Shown here one piece after another: positions 16,420 through 25,208 of a stretch of DNA of 64,000 bases. A program made the translations under genes and the position numbers. Positions within the stretch are counted from its first letter, which is position 1. Each line of letters starts with the position of its first letter. Under the pieces are notes generated by a model. The model was not told the origin of the DNA. It saw only the letters and a list, made by a program, of their open reading frames with translations, and did no database searches. Origin of the DNA: CBDCPI01 sp965220245 (GTDB lineage: Bacteria; Chloroflexota; Dehalococcoidia; Lucifugimonadales; UBA3495); the NCBI GenBank assembly GCA_965220245.1, contig CBDCPI010000014.1:1-64000 (forward strand), given 5' to 3'.

Positions 16420-17310
16420 ATGCCTAGTCCAGAGTATGACCGGGTAATGGGAATGGTCCGGGCCCGGGCGGCGGAGGTCCGCACCACCATCGACGAAGGC
16501 CGGCTATCTTACGAGAGAATCATGGCGTCGCTGCCGATGGATGACGACATCAGTACCGAGAGGGTGGGCGCCGGCGGCGTGCCCGCCGAATGGATCGTAT
16601 CGCCCGAAGCCCAGAACGGTCGGGTAATGCTTTATCTGCACGGCGGCGGGTATACCTCCGGGTCGATGAGGACCCACCGGGTGATGCTGTCCCACATCTC
16701 CAGGGCCTCCCAAGCCAGGGTTCTGGGACTGGACTACCGCTTGGCGCCGGAGTGCCCGTTTCCCGCGCCGGTGGAAGATTCGATAGCCGCCTACCGCTGG
16801 CTGCTGAGCAACGGAGCCAAGCCCGAGCAGATAGTCATCGGAGGAGACTCGGCGGGCGGTGGCCTGATGGTGGCGGCGTTGGTATCCCTCCGTTACCTGG
16901 GAGAACCCATGCCGGCTGCCGGGGTGGGAATATCCTCTTGGACCGACATGGAGGCTACCGGCCAGTCTTTCATAGATAACGCCGAGGTGGACCCGTCGGT
17001 AAACCGGGACCGGATACTCAATATCGCAAACGTTTATATGGCCGGCAAAGACCTCAAAGCGCCCTTGGCGTCGCCGATTCACGCCGATCTGACCGGTCTG
17101 CCGCCCCTGCTGCTGCAAGTGGGCTCCATCGAGACTTTGCTGGACGATACCCACGAGCTAGCCAAGCGGGCCCGGGCCGCCGGGGTCGAGGTGGAAGTCG
17201 ACGTGTGGGACGACATGCCCCACGTCTGGCACCACTTCGCGCCCATACTGCCGGAAGCCCGTCAGGCCATCCAGCGCATCGGGGAGTTCATGCTCAAGCA
17301 CACCAAGTAA
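16420..17310 (+). CDS. Alpha/beta hydrolase, hormone-sensitive-lipase family esterase
   Basis: 296 residues. The oxyanion motif HGGGY is at 74-78 and the nucleophile elbow GGDSAGG has Ser144. The acid and His lie in IETLLDDTHELA and DDMPHVWHHFAP near the C terminus. This is the HSL/family IV carboxylesterase pattern. There is no signal peptide, so it is cytoplasmic. ATG 16420 with GGGAGG 7 nt upstream is preferred over the in-frame TTG at 16414. It stands alone on the plus strand, facing the small ORF and amidohydrolase. Confidence 0.9.
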   Translation: MPSPEYDRVMGMVRARAAEVRTTIDEGRLSYERIMASLPMDDDISTERVGAGGVPAEWIVSPEAQNGRVMLYLHGGGYTSGSMRTHRVMLSHISRASQARVLGLDYRLAPECPFPAPVEDSIAAYRWLLSNGAKPEQIVIGGDSAGGGLMVAALVSLRYLGEPMPAAGVGISSWTDMEATGQSFIDNAEVDPSVNRDRILNIANVYMAGKDLKAPLASPIHADLTGLPPLLLQVGSIETLLDDTHELAKRARAAGVEVEVDVWDDMPHVWHHFAPILPEARQAIQRIGEFMLKHTK

Positions 17311-17344
17311 GTTGGGGTTATACCCTGGACTGTTCGCGGCGCTC

Positions 17345-17500
17345 CTATTGGTCCGAAACCCCTTGAGGGACGATGGGAGCGCCGGTTTGCATCTGCCCGA
17401 AGCGAATCCACTGCACAAAACTCAAAGCGCCGAACAAACAGGCCGCGGTGCATATCGCCCGGAATCGCGGCTTGATATAGCTCTCTTGGTCCTCCGTCAT
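17345..17500 (-). CDS. Small hypothetical membrane protein (51 residues)
   Basis: An open frame below the usual length cut-off: MTEDQESYIKPRFRAI, then a hydrophobic stretch CTAACLFGALSFVQWI that could span the membrane once, then a short polar tail ending PQGVSDQ. It occupies the 246-bp gap between two convergent genes. The ribosome site is weak. It is reported because length, composition and position look protein-like, and it has no recognised family. Confidence 0.35.
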   Translation of the reverse strand: MTEDQESYIKPRFRAICTAACLFGALSFVQWIRFGQMQTGAPIVPQGVSDQ

Positions 17501-17556
17501 CCGGCCCGGCGCCCGGTAGGCCTTGGGGCTAGTGATACAAAAAATAATACAATGGG

Positions 17557-18837
17557 TTAAAGCAATGTTAGCTCGTCCCCTTCGCCATCAAGGTCAACTA
17601 TCTTGCCGTCTTTGATGACCAGGTCCAAGTGGCGGCCCCCTTGGAGCACCTTGATGTCCTGTAGCGGGTCTTGGTCCAGCATAATTACGTCGGCCAGCTT
17701 ATCCGGCGCGATGAGACCCACCTGGCCCTCGAGTCCCACGGCGAAAGCGTTGTCCTTGGTGCAGGCCACGATGGCCTCCATGGGCGAGTAACGGCCGTAG
17801 TTGACCAGAATCTCGGCTTCGTTGGCGTGGAGTTCCTGGTAGGGCATTAGCGGAGAGTTGCCGCTGTCCGTCCCGCAAAGCACCTTGATCCCTAGCTCGC
17901 GGGCATACTCCAGCATCCGGACGGAGCTTTCCAGGTTGCGCTTTACCATGTCGACTTCATTGTCGCTTCGGCCGTGCTCCCGGCCGACATCGTTCGCCCT
18001 TTGCAAAAAGGTCATGGTGGGCATGATGCGGACACCCTGCTCGGCCACGGTGTACAGGTCGGCCTCAGTTGCCAGGTCGGCGTGCATAATCCAGTCGACG
18101 CCGGCATTGGCAGCGGCGCGGGTCGATTCGGAGCCCCGGGAGTGGATGGTGATGCGGACGTTCCGCCGGTGGGCCTCTTCGGTTACCGCGGACAACTCTT
18201 CTTCGGAGATAGTCTGGTTGTCGCCCCAAGTGCTGTCGGCCATCTTGATGAAGTCGACGCCGTGCTTGCACTGGCGGCGGACCTCGGTAATCATCTCCGG
18301 CACGCTGTTGGCCAGGGTGCCCAGCACGTGCTCCGGAGTGCCCACCCACGAGGGTTCGGAGTCGCCGATGCTGCCGTAGGTGACAATGAATCGCCCGGCG
18401 CAGTATATCCGGGGACCTTCGATGATTCCTGCCTTGATCGCTTCCCGGAGCGCCACGTCGGTGAACCAGGTGCCGCCGGGGACCGAAAGGCTGGTTATGC
18501 CCGACCGCAGCACCTTTTGGGCATTTCTCGCCGCCCGCAGGGTATTGAACTCGGCGCTGGCAGTGCCCTTGGCGATGTCCAGCCCCGGCATCACGGGCTG
18601 CCCAAACGACAAGTGGCAGTGGCCGTCGATCAGTCCGGGCATTATCCATTTGTCTGAGGCGTCGATGACCCGCACCCGTTCAGTGTCTTCCAGGTTTAAG
18701 CCGGGAGGGACCGGCCCCACACTGGTGATGCGATTGCCTTCTATCACCACGGCGTCGTTCTGGGCAGGCGGACTTCCGCTGCCGTCGATGAGAGTACCGT
18801 TCCGGATGACCGTGGTCTTGTTGCCGTTGTTGCTCAT
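17557..18837 (-). CDS. Amidohydrolase family protein (imidazolonepropionase/prolidase-like)
   Basis: 426 residues, metal-dependent TIM-barrel hydrolase. The N-terminal beta-sandwich has VIRNGTLIDGSGSPP and the entry motif IMPGLIDGHCHLSFG carries the HxH metal pair. Later ligands are His in ITIHSRGSE and VDWIMHADLA, and the Asp of VLCGTDSGNSPL. The family cleaves cyclic or linear amides, including Xaa-Pro dipeptides and imidazolones. The ATG follows AGGAGG by 5 nt. The LLM gene ends 97 bp upstream on the same strand, so they may form one unit. Confidence 0.9.
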   Translation of the reverse strand: MSNNGNKTTVIRNGTLIDGSGSPPAQNDAVVIEGNRITSVGPVPPGLNLEDTERVRVIDASDKWIMPGLIDGHCHLSFGQPVMPGLDIAKGTASAEFNTLRAARNAQKVLRSGITSLSVPGGTWFTDVALREAIKAGIIEGPRIYCAGRFIVTYGSIGDSEPSWVGTPEHVLGTLANSVPEMITEVRRQCKHGVDFIKMADSTWGDNQTISEEELSAVTEEAHRRNVRITIHSRGSESTRAAANAGVDWIMHADLATEADLYTVAEQGVRIMPTMTFLQRANDVGREHGRSDNEVDMVKRNLESSVRMLEYARELGIKVLCGTDSGNSPLMPYQELHANEAEILVNYGRYSPMEAIVACTKDNAFAVGLEGQVGLIAPDKLADVIMLDQDPLQDIKVLQGGRHLDLVIKDGKIVDLDGEGDELTLL

Positions 18838-18934
18838 AGGTTCCTCCTAAAGTGGTCTGGGTAGGTGGTCTGACTCCCAGGGGGTGAATACGGAGAGCCT
18901 CACTGGGGTGTGGTCTTAATTGGCCGGGTTTGGC

Positions 18935-19933
18935 TCATGGCAGCAAGGGAAGCATCTCCTCAGAGACCAATTGCAGGTATTCCAACCGGGCGGGCAGTCC
19001 TTTGGGCAAGTTGAGGCTGGCCAGGCCCACGTAGTCCAGCCCGAACGCCTCATGCTGCTGGACTATAGTCTCGGCGCAGTCCTGCGGGCTTCCCACAATC
19101 GCCCACTCGCTCAGTTCCCTGGCTCCGCCCAGCCCAAAGTCCACCGTAGTTGGCTCTTGCATGTTGAATGCGGCATACATACCCGCTTTGGCTTCGCCCG
19201 CGGCCCTTGCCTCGGTGATAGCCGTCTCCCGCTCTCGGGCGATGGCGATAGACCGGTTGGCGGCCAGCAAGCCCGGGCCTCGCCCCGAATTATCCAAAGC
19301 ATCTCTATAGGTCTGGGCCAGAAAGGCGAAGTCGGTCCAGTTGGGTTGCGGGCCGATGAGACAGGCGTCCCCCATAGCCGCCGAGCGGCGGACCGCGCCG
19401 GTGCTCTGGGCCGCCATCCAGATGGGCGGGTGCGGTTTCTGGACTAGCGTAAACCCCATCCGGGCTTGGTCCACTTGCCAGTGCTTGCCTTGGAAGGTGA
19501 CTTCTTCGCCGCTCCAAAGCGCCTTCATGATGGCGATCGACTCTTCAAAGCGGCCCACCCGGTCCCGCCGGTTGGTCCCAAAGGCCGCCAGTTCCTTTTC
19601 CCGGTAGCCAATGCCCACGCCCAGAACGAACCGCCCGTTGCTGATTTGGTCCAACGTGGCGGTCTGCTCGGCCACGTCCACCGGACTGAAGTAGGGCAGG
19701 AGGAGGACGCCGGTCATTAGCTTTAACCCTACGGCGTCGGGCGCCAAGCGGGCCAGGGTCTGCATTGGTTGCAGCCACATCGTGGGATGGGCGATAAAGT
19801 GCTGCGGGGCGTAGATGGCGGAGAAACCCAAGGACTTGGCTTGGCGGCAGACCTCGGCGGCCTCCTCAAGCTGTTCGTGCAACGGCCGGGCGGGGTCGTC
19901 CAAAAAGTCGCGTATATAGATGCCAACGTCCAT
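18935..19933 (-). CDS. LLM class flavin/F420-dependent oxidoreductase
   Basis: 332 residues, luciferase-like fold: MDVGIYIRDFLDD start, GFSAIYAPQHF, LMTGVLLLPYFSPVDVAEQ, ISNGRFVLGVGIGYREKEL, ALWSGEEVTFQGKHWQVD and KPHPPIWMAAQ. The start is ATG 19933 with GGAG 6 nt upstream. The in-frame GTG at 19945 overlaps that site. It is the upstream neighbour of the amidohydrolase at 17557-18837, which may act on its product. The substrate and cofactor are not determinable. Confidence 0.9.
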   Translation of the reverse strand: MDVGIYIRDFLDDPARPLHEQLEEAAEVCRQAKSLGFSAIYAPQHFIAHPTMWLQPMQTLARLAPDAVGLKLMTGVLLLPYFSPVDVAEQTATLDQISNGRFVLGVGIGYREKELAAFGTNRRDRVGRFEESIAIMKALWSGEEVTFQGKHWQVDQARMGFTLVQKPHPPIWMAAQSTGAVRRSAAMGDACLIGPQPNWTDFAFLAQTYRDALDNSGRGPGLLAANRSIAIARERETAITEARAAGEAKAGMYAAFNMQEPTTVDFGLGGARELSEWAIVGSPQDCAETIVQQHEAFGLDYVGLASLNLPKGLPARLEYLQLVSEEMLPLLP

Positions 19934-20131
19934 GCGTCGCTCCACAAGCGTTGGTTAAGAGAAGGTCCTGGCGAGTCCAAGAGGCCACCAGTATAGCAAA
20001 TATATCGGGGGTCCTTGGCACAGTACCAGTTCGAGCCCGGGTCAAGCCCGCTTGTGCTGGAGCGGCGGCGCGCTATAATTAGAGCGTTATCGCTGGGAAT
20101 ACAAACTATTACTGTTGGAGAAGGGGGATTT

Positions 20132-21280
20132 ATGGCCACAACCCACAACCGCGTCAGTATAATCTCTGCCGACTCCCATTTTCTGGAACCCTATGACCTG
20201 TGGTGGGAGGCCATCGGCCAGAAGTTTGACCAGCGCACTCCAAGAGTCCTTGAGAGGTTTGAGGGCGAGGAGGGCAGCTTTTTCTACTCGGGTAATCAGG
20301 GCGCACCGGTGGCGCCGATCCGCGATCTGAACCCCACTGCCGACGCAGCCGCCGTGGCGGCCGAGGACCGGGGCCTGGGCGCCAGCGGTTACCTCCCCGA
20401 GGTGCGGGTCAAGTTCCAAGAGGAGGCCGACATCCGGGCCGAGGTCCTAAACCCGACCCGAATGCTGACCATTCTGCGCAACCCCGACATCGAGGTGGTG
20501 CGGGCCTGTTCCCAGGTGTTTAACGATTGGGCCGCCGAGTTCGTGTCCCACAACCGGGAACGTCTCCTGGGAGTCAGCGTCATCCCGATGCACGACGTGG
20601 ACTGGGCCTTGGCAGAGTTGGACCGGACCCTCAAACAGGGCTTGGTGGGACCGATGATCAATTGCCAAGCGCCCGAAGGCTGCCCTCCGTACCGCGACCC
20701 GGTTTACGACCGGTTTTGGGCGGCGGCGGAAGAAGCGGACGCCCCGGTGACCTTGCATATCCTCACTGGGCGCATCGTCGCCCCCTTGGCGTTGGTCGAC
20801 AGCCAGACGCCGGAGGAAAGGGGCGAGAACCCGTACAAGATGCTGCAACTGTTCACCGAGATTCAAGTGGCGCTGGCTAACGACTTTATCTTTGGCGGTA
20901 TTCTGGACCGCTTTCCCAAGCTGAAAGTCGTTTGCAGCGAGTTTGAGCTAGCTTGGATTCCCTCCTTCATGGCGCAAATAGACTCGCTGCAAGACCCTTA
21001 CGGCTTTGGCGAGCGCATGAAGCTACCGCCCCTGAAAATGAAGGCCAGCGACTACATGAAGACCAGGATTTATCACGGATTGATCGATGACCCCTATGGC
21101 TCGGAAATGGTGCCCATGGTTGGCGCCGATAGAGTCTTATGGGGCTCGGACTTCCCCCATATCCGGTCGGTGGGTCTTGAGGCCCAAGACCATGTGCAAC
21201 AGTTGCTTACCCGGCTTCCGAAGGCGGAACAAGAAAAGATCGTCGGCGGTAACGCGGCCACGGTGTTCAACTTGAACTAA
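20132..21280 (+). CDS. Amidohydrolase family protein (ACMSD/amidohydrolase-2 type)
   Basis: 382 residues, amidohydrolase_2 family: ISADSHFLEPYDLW (DxH metal motif, second residue Ser), PEVRVKFQEEADIRAEVLNPT, VIPMHDVDWALAELDR, ANDFIFGGILDRFPKLKVVCSEFELAWIPSFM, and the terminal metal Asp in VLWGSDFPHIRS. Members include decarboxylases and lactonases of aromatic catabolism. ATG 20132 is chosen because GGAGAAGGGGG lies just upstream and homology begins there, although the frame is open from 20015. It is divergent from the LLM gene at 18935. Confidence 0.88.
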   Translation: MATTHNRVSIISADSHFLEPYDLWWEAIGQKFDQRTPRVLERFEGEEGSFFYSGNQGAPVAPIRDLNPTADAAAVAAEDRGLGASGYLPEVRVKFQEEADIRAEVLNPTRMLTILRNPDIEVVRACSQVFNDWAAEFVSHNRERLLGVSVIPMHDVDWALAELDRTLKQGLVGPMINCQAPEGCPPYRDPVYDRFWAAAEEADAPVTLHILTGRIVAPLALVDSQTPEERGENPYKMLQLFTEIQVALANDFIFGGILDRFPKLKVVCSEFELAWIPSFMAQIDSLQDPYGFGERMKLPPLKMKASDYMKTRIYHGLIDDPYGSEMVPMVGADRVLWGSDFPHIRSVGLEAQDHVQQLLTRLPKAEQEKIVGGNAATVFNLN

Positions 21281-21300
21281 GTCTGGAAGCCTTTACATTA

Positions 21301-21451
21301 GAGGGTGTTTCACAAGTCCTCTCTCCCGCGGGAGAGGGCTAGGTGAGGGGCGTACCCCAACAGTATGGATGGGGCGCCCCCGGTTGGGTGGGAAGGATTT
21401 CCCCTCATCCTAACCTTCTCCCCAAGGAGAAGGGACTTCAGAAACACTCTC
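21301..21451. repeat. Inverted-repeat element, GTGTTTC type
   Basis: 151 bp with imperfect inverted ends, GAGGGTGTTTCACAAGTCC and (other strand) GAGAGTGTTTCTGAAGTCC. The interior holds a second nested palindrome around CTCTCCCGCGGGAGAG. It begins 20 bp after the amidohydrolase stop and ends 26 bp before the next ATG. A half copy is at 14845-14896. Confidence 0.7.
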
Positions 21452-21477
21452 TTAAAGCGGCCCAAAGGGGACCCAGC

Positions 21478-22578
21478 ATGAAATTCGCCTACTTTTCCCA
21501 CGTCTGGAACCGGCCCGACATGGTGCCCGCCGAAAGGTACGACCAACTCTGGCGAGAGCTGGCCTTGGCCGACGACTTGGGTTTCGATTACGGTTTCGCC
21601 GTAGAGCACCACTTTCTGCCCCACGAAAGCTGGATGACCTCTCCCACGGTGTTTTGCACCGGTGGAGCGGCCAACACCCGGAACATCCGGTTGGGCCCAA
21701 TGGGGTACATCGTGCCCCTGTACGACCCTATACGTATTCTGGAAGAGGCCGCGGTTTTGGACCACGTACTCCACGGCCGTTTGGAGTTGGGACTAGTCTC
21801 GGGTATCGCCCCGGAGTATTTCAACCATTACACTCATTATTTGGACTCCCGGGCGGAGACCTTCGAGAAGCGAAGGCACCTGACGATGGAGCTAATTCCG
21901 TTAGTCAAAGCGGCTTTCGCCAGCGAGGGGCCCTTTAGCTTCGATGGGCCTTACCACCACTACGACAACGTAAAGCTTTCGGTCAAACCGCAACAAAAGC
22001 CCCATCCGCCCATGTGGGTCCAGTCCAGGGACCTCGACACCCTCCGATTTTTGGCCCAGGAGGGGGTGCACACCGGCTACATTCTGTTTTTGCCTAGAGA
22101 GGAAGCCGCCCCTCGCTACCGGGAATACCTCCGCTTGTGGGAGCAAGCAGGACACTCGGAGAAGCCCAATATTAGCTACTGGACCCTGGTTTACGTGGAC
22201 GAGACGGATGAAGCGGCCGTCAAGAAAGCAACTCCCCATATCGTCCATGCCTTCAGCCAGGTCTTTGGCGTGGGTGACGCCGGGTTTGATAATACGGAAC
22301 GGCTGATCGCTAATTACGAGAAGCGGGGCGAATGGGGCTCAGCCGAGATTGCCAGAAACATGTCAAACGTGGAGTATTTGTTGGACCGGGGACTGGTGTT
22401 TGTTGGCTCGCCTCAGACGGTCGCCAAGAAGCTCAAGGAGGCGTCGCAAGAGGGACTGTTCAACTCGGTGTTCGCGGAGATGAACTTAGGGTGGTTGCCG
22501 GAAGCGGACCTAATGCGGTCCATCCGCTTGTTCGGCGACGAGGTGATGCCAGCCCTAAGAGAATTCGAGCCTTACTAA
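21478..22578 (+). CDS. LLM class flavin-dependent oxidoreductase
   Basis: 366 residues: MKFAYFSHVWNRPDMVPAE start, YGFAVEHHFLPHESW, IRLGPMGYIVPLYDPIRILEEAAVLDHVLHGRLELGLVSG, and QKPHPPMWVQSRDLDTLRF. The frame is open from 21343, but the upstream part lies inside the repeat. ATG 21478 with GGGGA upstream begins at the first barrel strand. It belongs to the luciferase alpha-like branch. It follows an amidohydrolase on the same strand, echoing the LLM/amidohydrolase pairing on the opposite strand at 17557-19933. Confidence 0.9.
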   Translation: MKFAYFSHVWNRPDMVPAERYDQLWRELALADDLGFDYGFAVEHHFLPHESWMTSPTVFCTGGAANTRNIRLGPMGYIVPLYDPIRILEEAAVLDHVLHGRLELGLVSGIAPEYFNHYTHYLDSRAETFEKRRHLTMELIPLVKAAFASEGPFSFDGPYHHYDNVKLSVKPQQKPHPPMWVQSRDLDTLRFLAQEGVHTGYILFLPREEAAPRYREYLRLWEQAGHSEKPNISYWTLVYVDETDEAAVKKATPHIVHAFSQVFGVGDAGFDNTERLIANYEKRGEWGSAEIARNMSNVEYLLDRGLVFVGSPQTVAKKLKEASQEGLFNSVFAEMNLGWLPEADLMRSIRLFGDEVMPALREFEPY

Positions 22579-22662
22579 AAGTCTGTGACCAGTAGCTAGT
22601 GGCCGGTGGCTAGGGTCGGCTCTACTGGCCAATGACTTGGGATTGCCTTCAGGAGTGAGGGA

Positions 22663-23619
22663 ATGAACATGCTTGCAGGGACCGCCCTCGGACCCCTGTC
22701 TGACAAATACTACGGCCACCAGGTCTTTGGGCGCGACGGATTCGTCTGTGTCTATTGCGGCTTCGACGGCAACGGATTCAACAATTGGCGTCAACTGAGC
22801 GTCAATCACTTGCGGCCCGCCGGTAGTGGTGGAACGGATTCTAGGGACAATCTCGTCACCGCCTGCTACTTCTGTAACTCTGCTACCAGCCGGATGACAT
22901 TCTCGGCCGACAAGAGTGCCGACGAAATTCTGAAGCTGAAGAGGGACCATATAGCCAAGCGCCTCAAGCCATTCTATAAGTTCTGGTCGCAAGAGGTTGC
23001 GCCAAAGCTCGCGGGCCTGACTCCTTCACAAGGCGACGCGTATCTGCCCCATCCATTGGCGCTAAGATTTCAAGCCATCTATATGACGGAGGACCAATTC
23101 CTCCAGTTCTGCGCCGACAATGGCGATCTTCGATTCGAGCTAACGGCAAATAAGGAACTGATAGTCATGCCTCCAGCAGGCCTGGAAACTGGGTGGCGCG
23201 AAGGCAAGTTTTATCTGCGTCTCGGAAACTGGGCTGAATGGGACGGCACCGGTCTGGCGCTAGGTTCTTCAGCCGGATTCACCTTGGCGAATGGCGCGAT
23301 ACGGGCCCCGGATGCCTCCTGGCTCCTCCGTTCCAAGTGGGATGCGCTCCCTAAGGATGAGCGGAAGAAATTCGGCCATATTTGCCCCGACTTCGTGCTG
23401 GAGCTTCGCTCACCATCAGACCCGTTGCAAGAGGTCCAAGACAAGATGGCTGAGTATATGGAAAACGGAGTGCGGCTGGGCTGGCTCATAGACCCACGGC
23501 AGCGGCGCGTGTACGTCTACCGGCCGGGGGAACCCGTCGAGCTATTGGAAGACCCGGCAACGATGTCCGGCGAGCCGGTGTTGCCTGGATTCGAGCTGAG
23601 TCTTCAAGAAATTTGGTAG
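22663..23619 (+). CDS. HNH nuclease - Uma2 nuclease fusion protein
   Basis: 318 residues with two nuclease-like domains. Residues about 20-80 form an HNH module: Cys29/Cys32 (CVYCG), His49 (VNHLRP), Asn63 and Cys68/Cys71-Asn72 (CYFCN), a zinc-braced beta-beta-alpha-metal fold. Residues about 140-318 are a complete Uma2 (DUF820) domain of PD-(D/E)xK type: YMTEDQFLQFCADNGDLRFEL, Asp217 in APDASW, Asp243 and Glu247 in PDFVLELRSPSDP. The frame is continuous with no hint of a join error, and a linker of about 50 residues separates the domains. Both domains normally occur alone. The function is unknown: possible DNA defence or mobile nuclease (inference). Confidence 0.85.
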   Translation: MNMLAGTALGPLSDKYYGHQVFGRDGFVCVYCGFDGNGFNNWRQLSVNHLRPAGSGGTDSRDNLVTACYFCNSATSRMTFSADKSADEILKLKRDHIAKRLKPFYKFWSQEVAPKLAGLTPSQGDAYLPHPLALRFQAIYMTEDQFLQFCADNGDLRFELTANKELIVMPPAGLETGWREGKFYLRLGNWAEWDGTGLALGSSAGFTLANGAIRAPDASWLLRSKWDALPKDERKKFGHICPDFVLELRSPSDPLQEVQDKMAEYMENGVRLGWLIDPRQRRVYVYRPGEPVELLEDPATMSGEPVLPGFELSLQEIW

Positions 23620-23734
23620 CCGCAGGAATCACTGCAAAGCACACGGAAAGCACGGAGACGGGCCCAAAGAGCGTTCTTCCCGTGCTCTCCGGTGAAACCA
23701 ATAGCCCCGTGAAACCAATACCAAGGAGGGAGCA

Positions 23735-24631
23735 ATGGCCTGGGAATTTGAACTGGTTGCCGGACCCTACGGCGGGACTTCCGAAGGCCCCGTGTGGGAT
23801 GGTCAGGCGCTGCTATTCACCGATATCCCCAACAGCCGGATTATGCGGTACGATCCGGTCAGCGGGGACTGCACCGAGTACCGAACCGGGACCAACGGCA
23901 CTAACGGCCTCAACTTCGACGCTCAGGGCCGGTTGTATGGCTGCTCCAGCGGCGGTCGTTGTATCTCGCGGTTTGAACCCGATGGCTCGGCCACCGCATT
24001 ACCGAATCAACTGGACGGCAAGCGCCACAACCGTCCCAACGACTTGGCTATTGACCGGAAGGGGCGAATCTGGTTCACCGACCCCAACGGGCAAATACCG
24101 GCTGAGGAGCGGGAGTTGGACCATGCCTCGGTGCTAAGGCTCGACCCGGCGCCAGAGGCCGAAGGTGGTTGGACTCTGCACCGCATGACCTACGACACCT
24201 TCGCCCCCAACGGCATCCTGTTCTCCCAGGACGAGCGGACGTTGTACGTGGTGCAGAGCAATTACGAGGGAATCCGCGACCTGCGGGCTTACCCACTGCA
24301 AGACGACGACTCTCTCGGCAGATTTACCGTACTGCATTCCTTCGGCGAGGACTATCGGGGTGTCCACCGCGGCCTGGATGGGATGTGCCTGGACACTGAC
24401 GGGAACATCATCGCCGCGGGCGGCTGGAGGCAGGCCGGTCCGGGGCCGTTGATACACGTCTTTGCCCCCTCGGGGCGAATCATAGAGACTCACCCGGTCC
24501 CCGCCGACTGGCCGACCAACTGCGCCTTTGGCGGCCCGGCGTTGGATACTCTGTACGTAACCACTCGGGGCGGACACCTATTCCGGGTGAACAACACCGG
24601 TCTTAGAGGGTGGATTCTGTACCCTCCCTAG
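23735..24631 (+). CDS. SMP-30/gluconolactonase family hydrolase
   Basis: 298 residues, six-bladed calcium-dependent propeller. Metal residues are apparent: Glu in GTSEGPVWDG (about 15), Asn in RPNDLAIDRKGRIWFTDPNG, and Asp in HRGLDGMCLDTDGN. APNGILFSQDERTLYVVQS is also typical. The family hydrolyses sugar lactones and related lactones or esters. AAGGAGGGAGC precedes the ATG. It follows the fusion nuclease by 115 bp and is probably independent of it. Confidence 0.9.
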   Translation: MAWEFELVAGPYGGTSEGPVWDGQALLFTDIPNSRIMRYDPVSGDCTEYRTGTNGTNGLNFDAQGRLYGCSSGGRCISRFEPDGSATALPNQLDGKRHNRPNDLAIDRKGRIWFTDPNGQIPAEERELDHASVLRLDPAPEAEGGWTLHRMTYDTFAPNGILFSQDERTLYVVQSNYEGIRDLRAYPLQDDDSLGRFTVLHSFGEDYRGVHRGLDGMCLDTDGNIIAAGGWRQAGPGPLIHVFAPSGRIIETHPVPADWPTNCAFGGPALDTLYVTTRGGHLFRVNNTGLRGWILYPP

Positions 24632-24781
24632 GGGAAACGGGTTGTCTCTCCTTGGCGCTTGTGTGTCCAGCGGGTTGACTCCGCTTGCTGGCGGGAAAGC
24701 TGTGCTGCCAGCCCAAAGGCTATGCGAGCCAGTTTCGACTATTAACCGGCCCGGACCGGAGGGTGATTATAGGGTCGAAAA

Positions 24782-25126
24782 GTGTGCGATGAGTATAACT
24801 TCACGTTTGACGTCGACCGGGCGTATGAGGACCAATTGGTATCAGTATTGGAAGCTAGTCCTGAACATACGATACAAAACCCTGATGCTCCGAGGACTTT
24901 TGGCGTATACGTACTCTATCGGAACAAGACTCCTGTGTATGTGGGACAAGCTAGAAATCTTAGAAATCGACTACGGGACCATCTGCGGAAAATCGAGGGA
25001 AAGGACGGCATCGACACCGAACAGGTAACCTGCAAATTCCTGACCATTACGAGACTTTGGGAAGTTGCGCGGGCAGAAGAAGTTTTGATTTCGCGTTTTG
25101 CACCTGAGTGGAACGGCATACCTTGA
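24782..25126 (+). CDS. GIY-YIG family nuclease, likely restriction enzyme, C-terminally truncated by in-frame TGA
   Basis: 114 residues from GTG 24782. The GIY-YIG core is clear: GVYVLY (41-46), YVGQARNLRNRLRDH (53-67, catalytic Arg and His), Glu99/100 in ARAEEVLIS, and Asn111 in PEWNG. The order matches small GIY-YIG restriction endonucleases of the Eco29kI-like group. After WNGIP comes TGA, but the same frame continues with FSMHAPGQGRPGMPNYV and QWDRMFPPK to TAA at 25214-25216, the normal tail of these enzymes, in which Gly is expected where TGA stands. This looks like a GGA-to-TGA nonsense change. All catalytic residues precede it. It converges on a DNA methyltransferase gene and together they form a likely restriction-modification pair. 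Confidence 0.8.
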   Translation: MCDEYNFTFDVDRAYEDQLVSVLEASPEHTIQNPDAPRTFGVYVLYRNKTPVYVGQARNLRNRLRDHLRKIEGKDGIDTEQVTCKFLTITRLWEVARAEEVLISRFAPEWNGIP

Positions 25127-25208
25127 TTCAGTATGCACGCTCCCGGACAAGGCAGGCCCGGTATGCCAAACTACGTGAACCAGTGGGACCGGATGTTTCC
25201 CCCAAAGG

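Noticed and set aside
20015..20131. Longer N terminus for the amidohydrolase at 20132
   Set aside because: The extra 39 residues lie in a promoter-like stretch without family similarity, and a strong ribosome site precedes ATG 20132.
21343..21477. Longer N terminus for the LLM protein at 21478
   Set aside because: The added codons are inside the inverted-repeat element, so this is not coding sequence.
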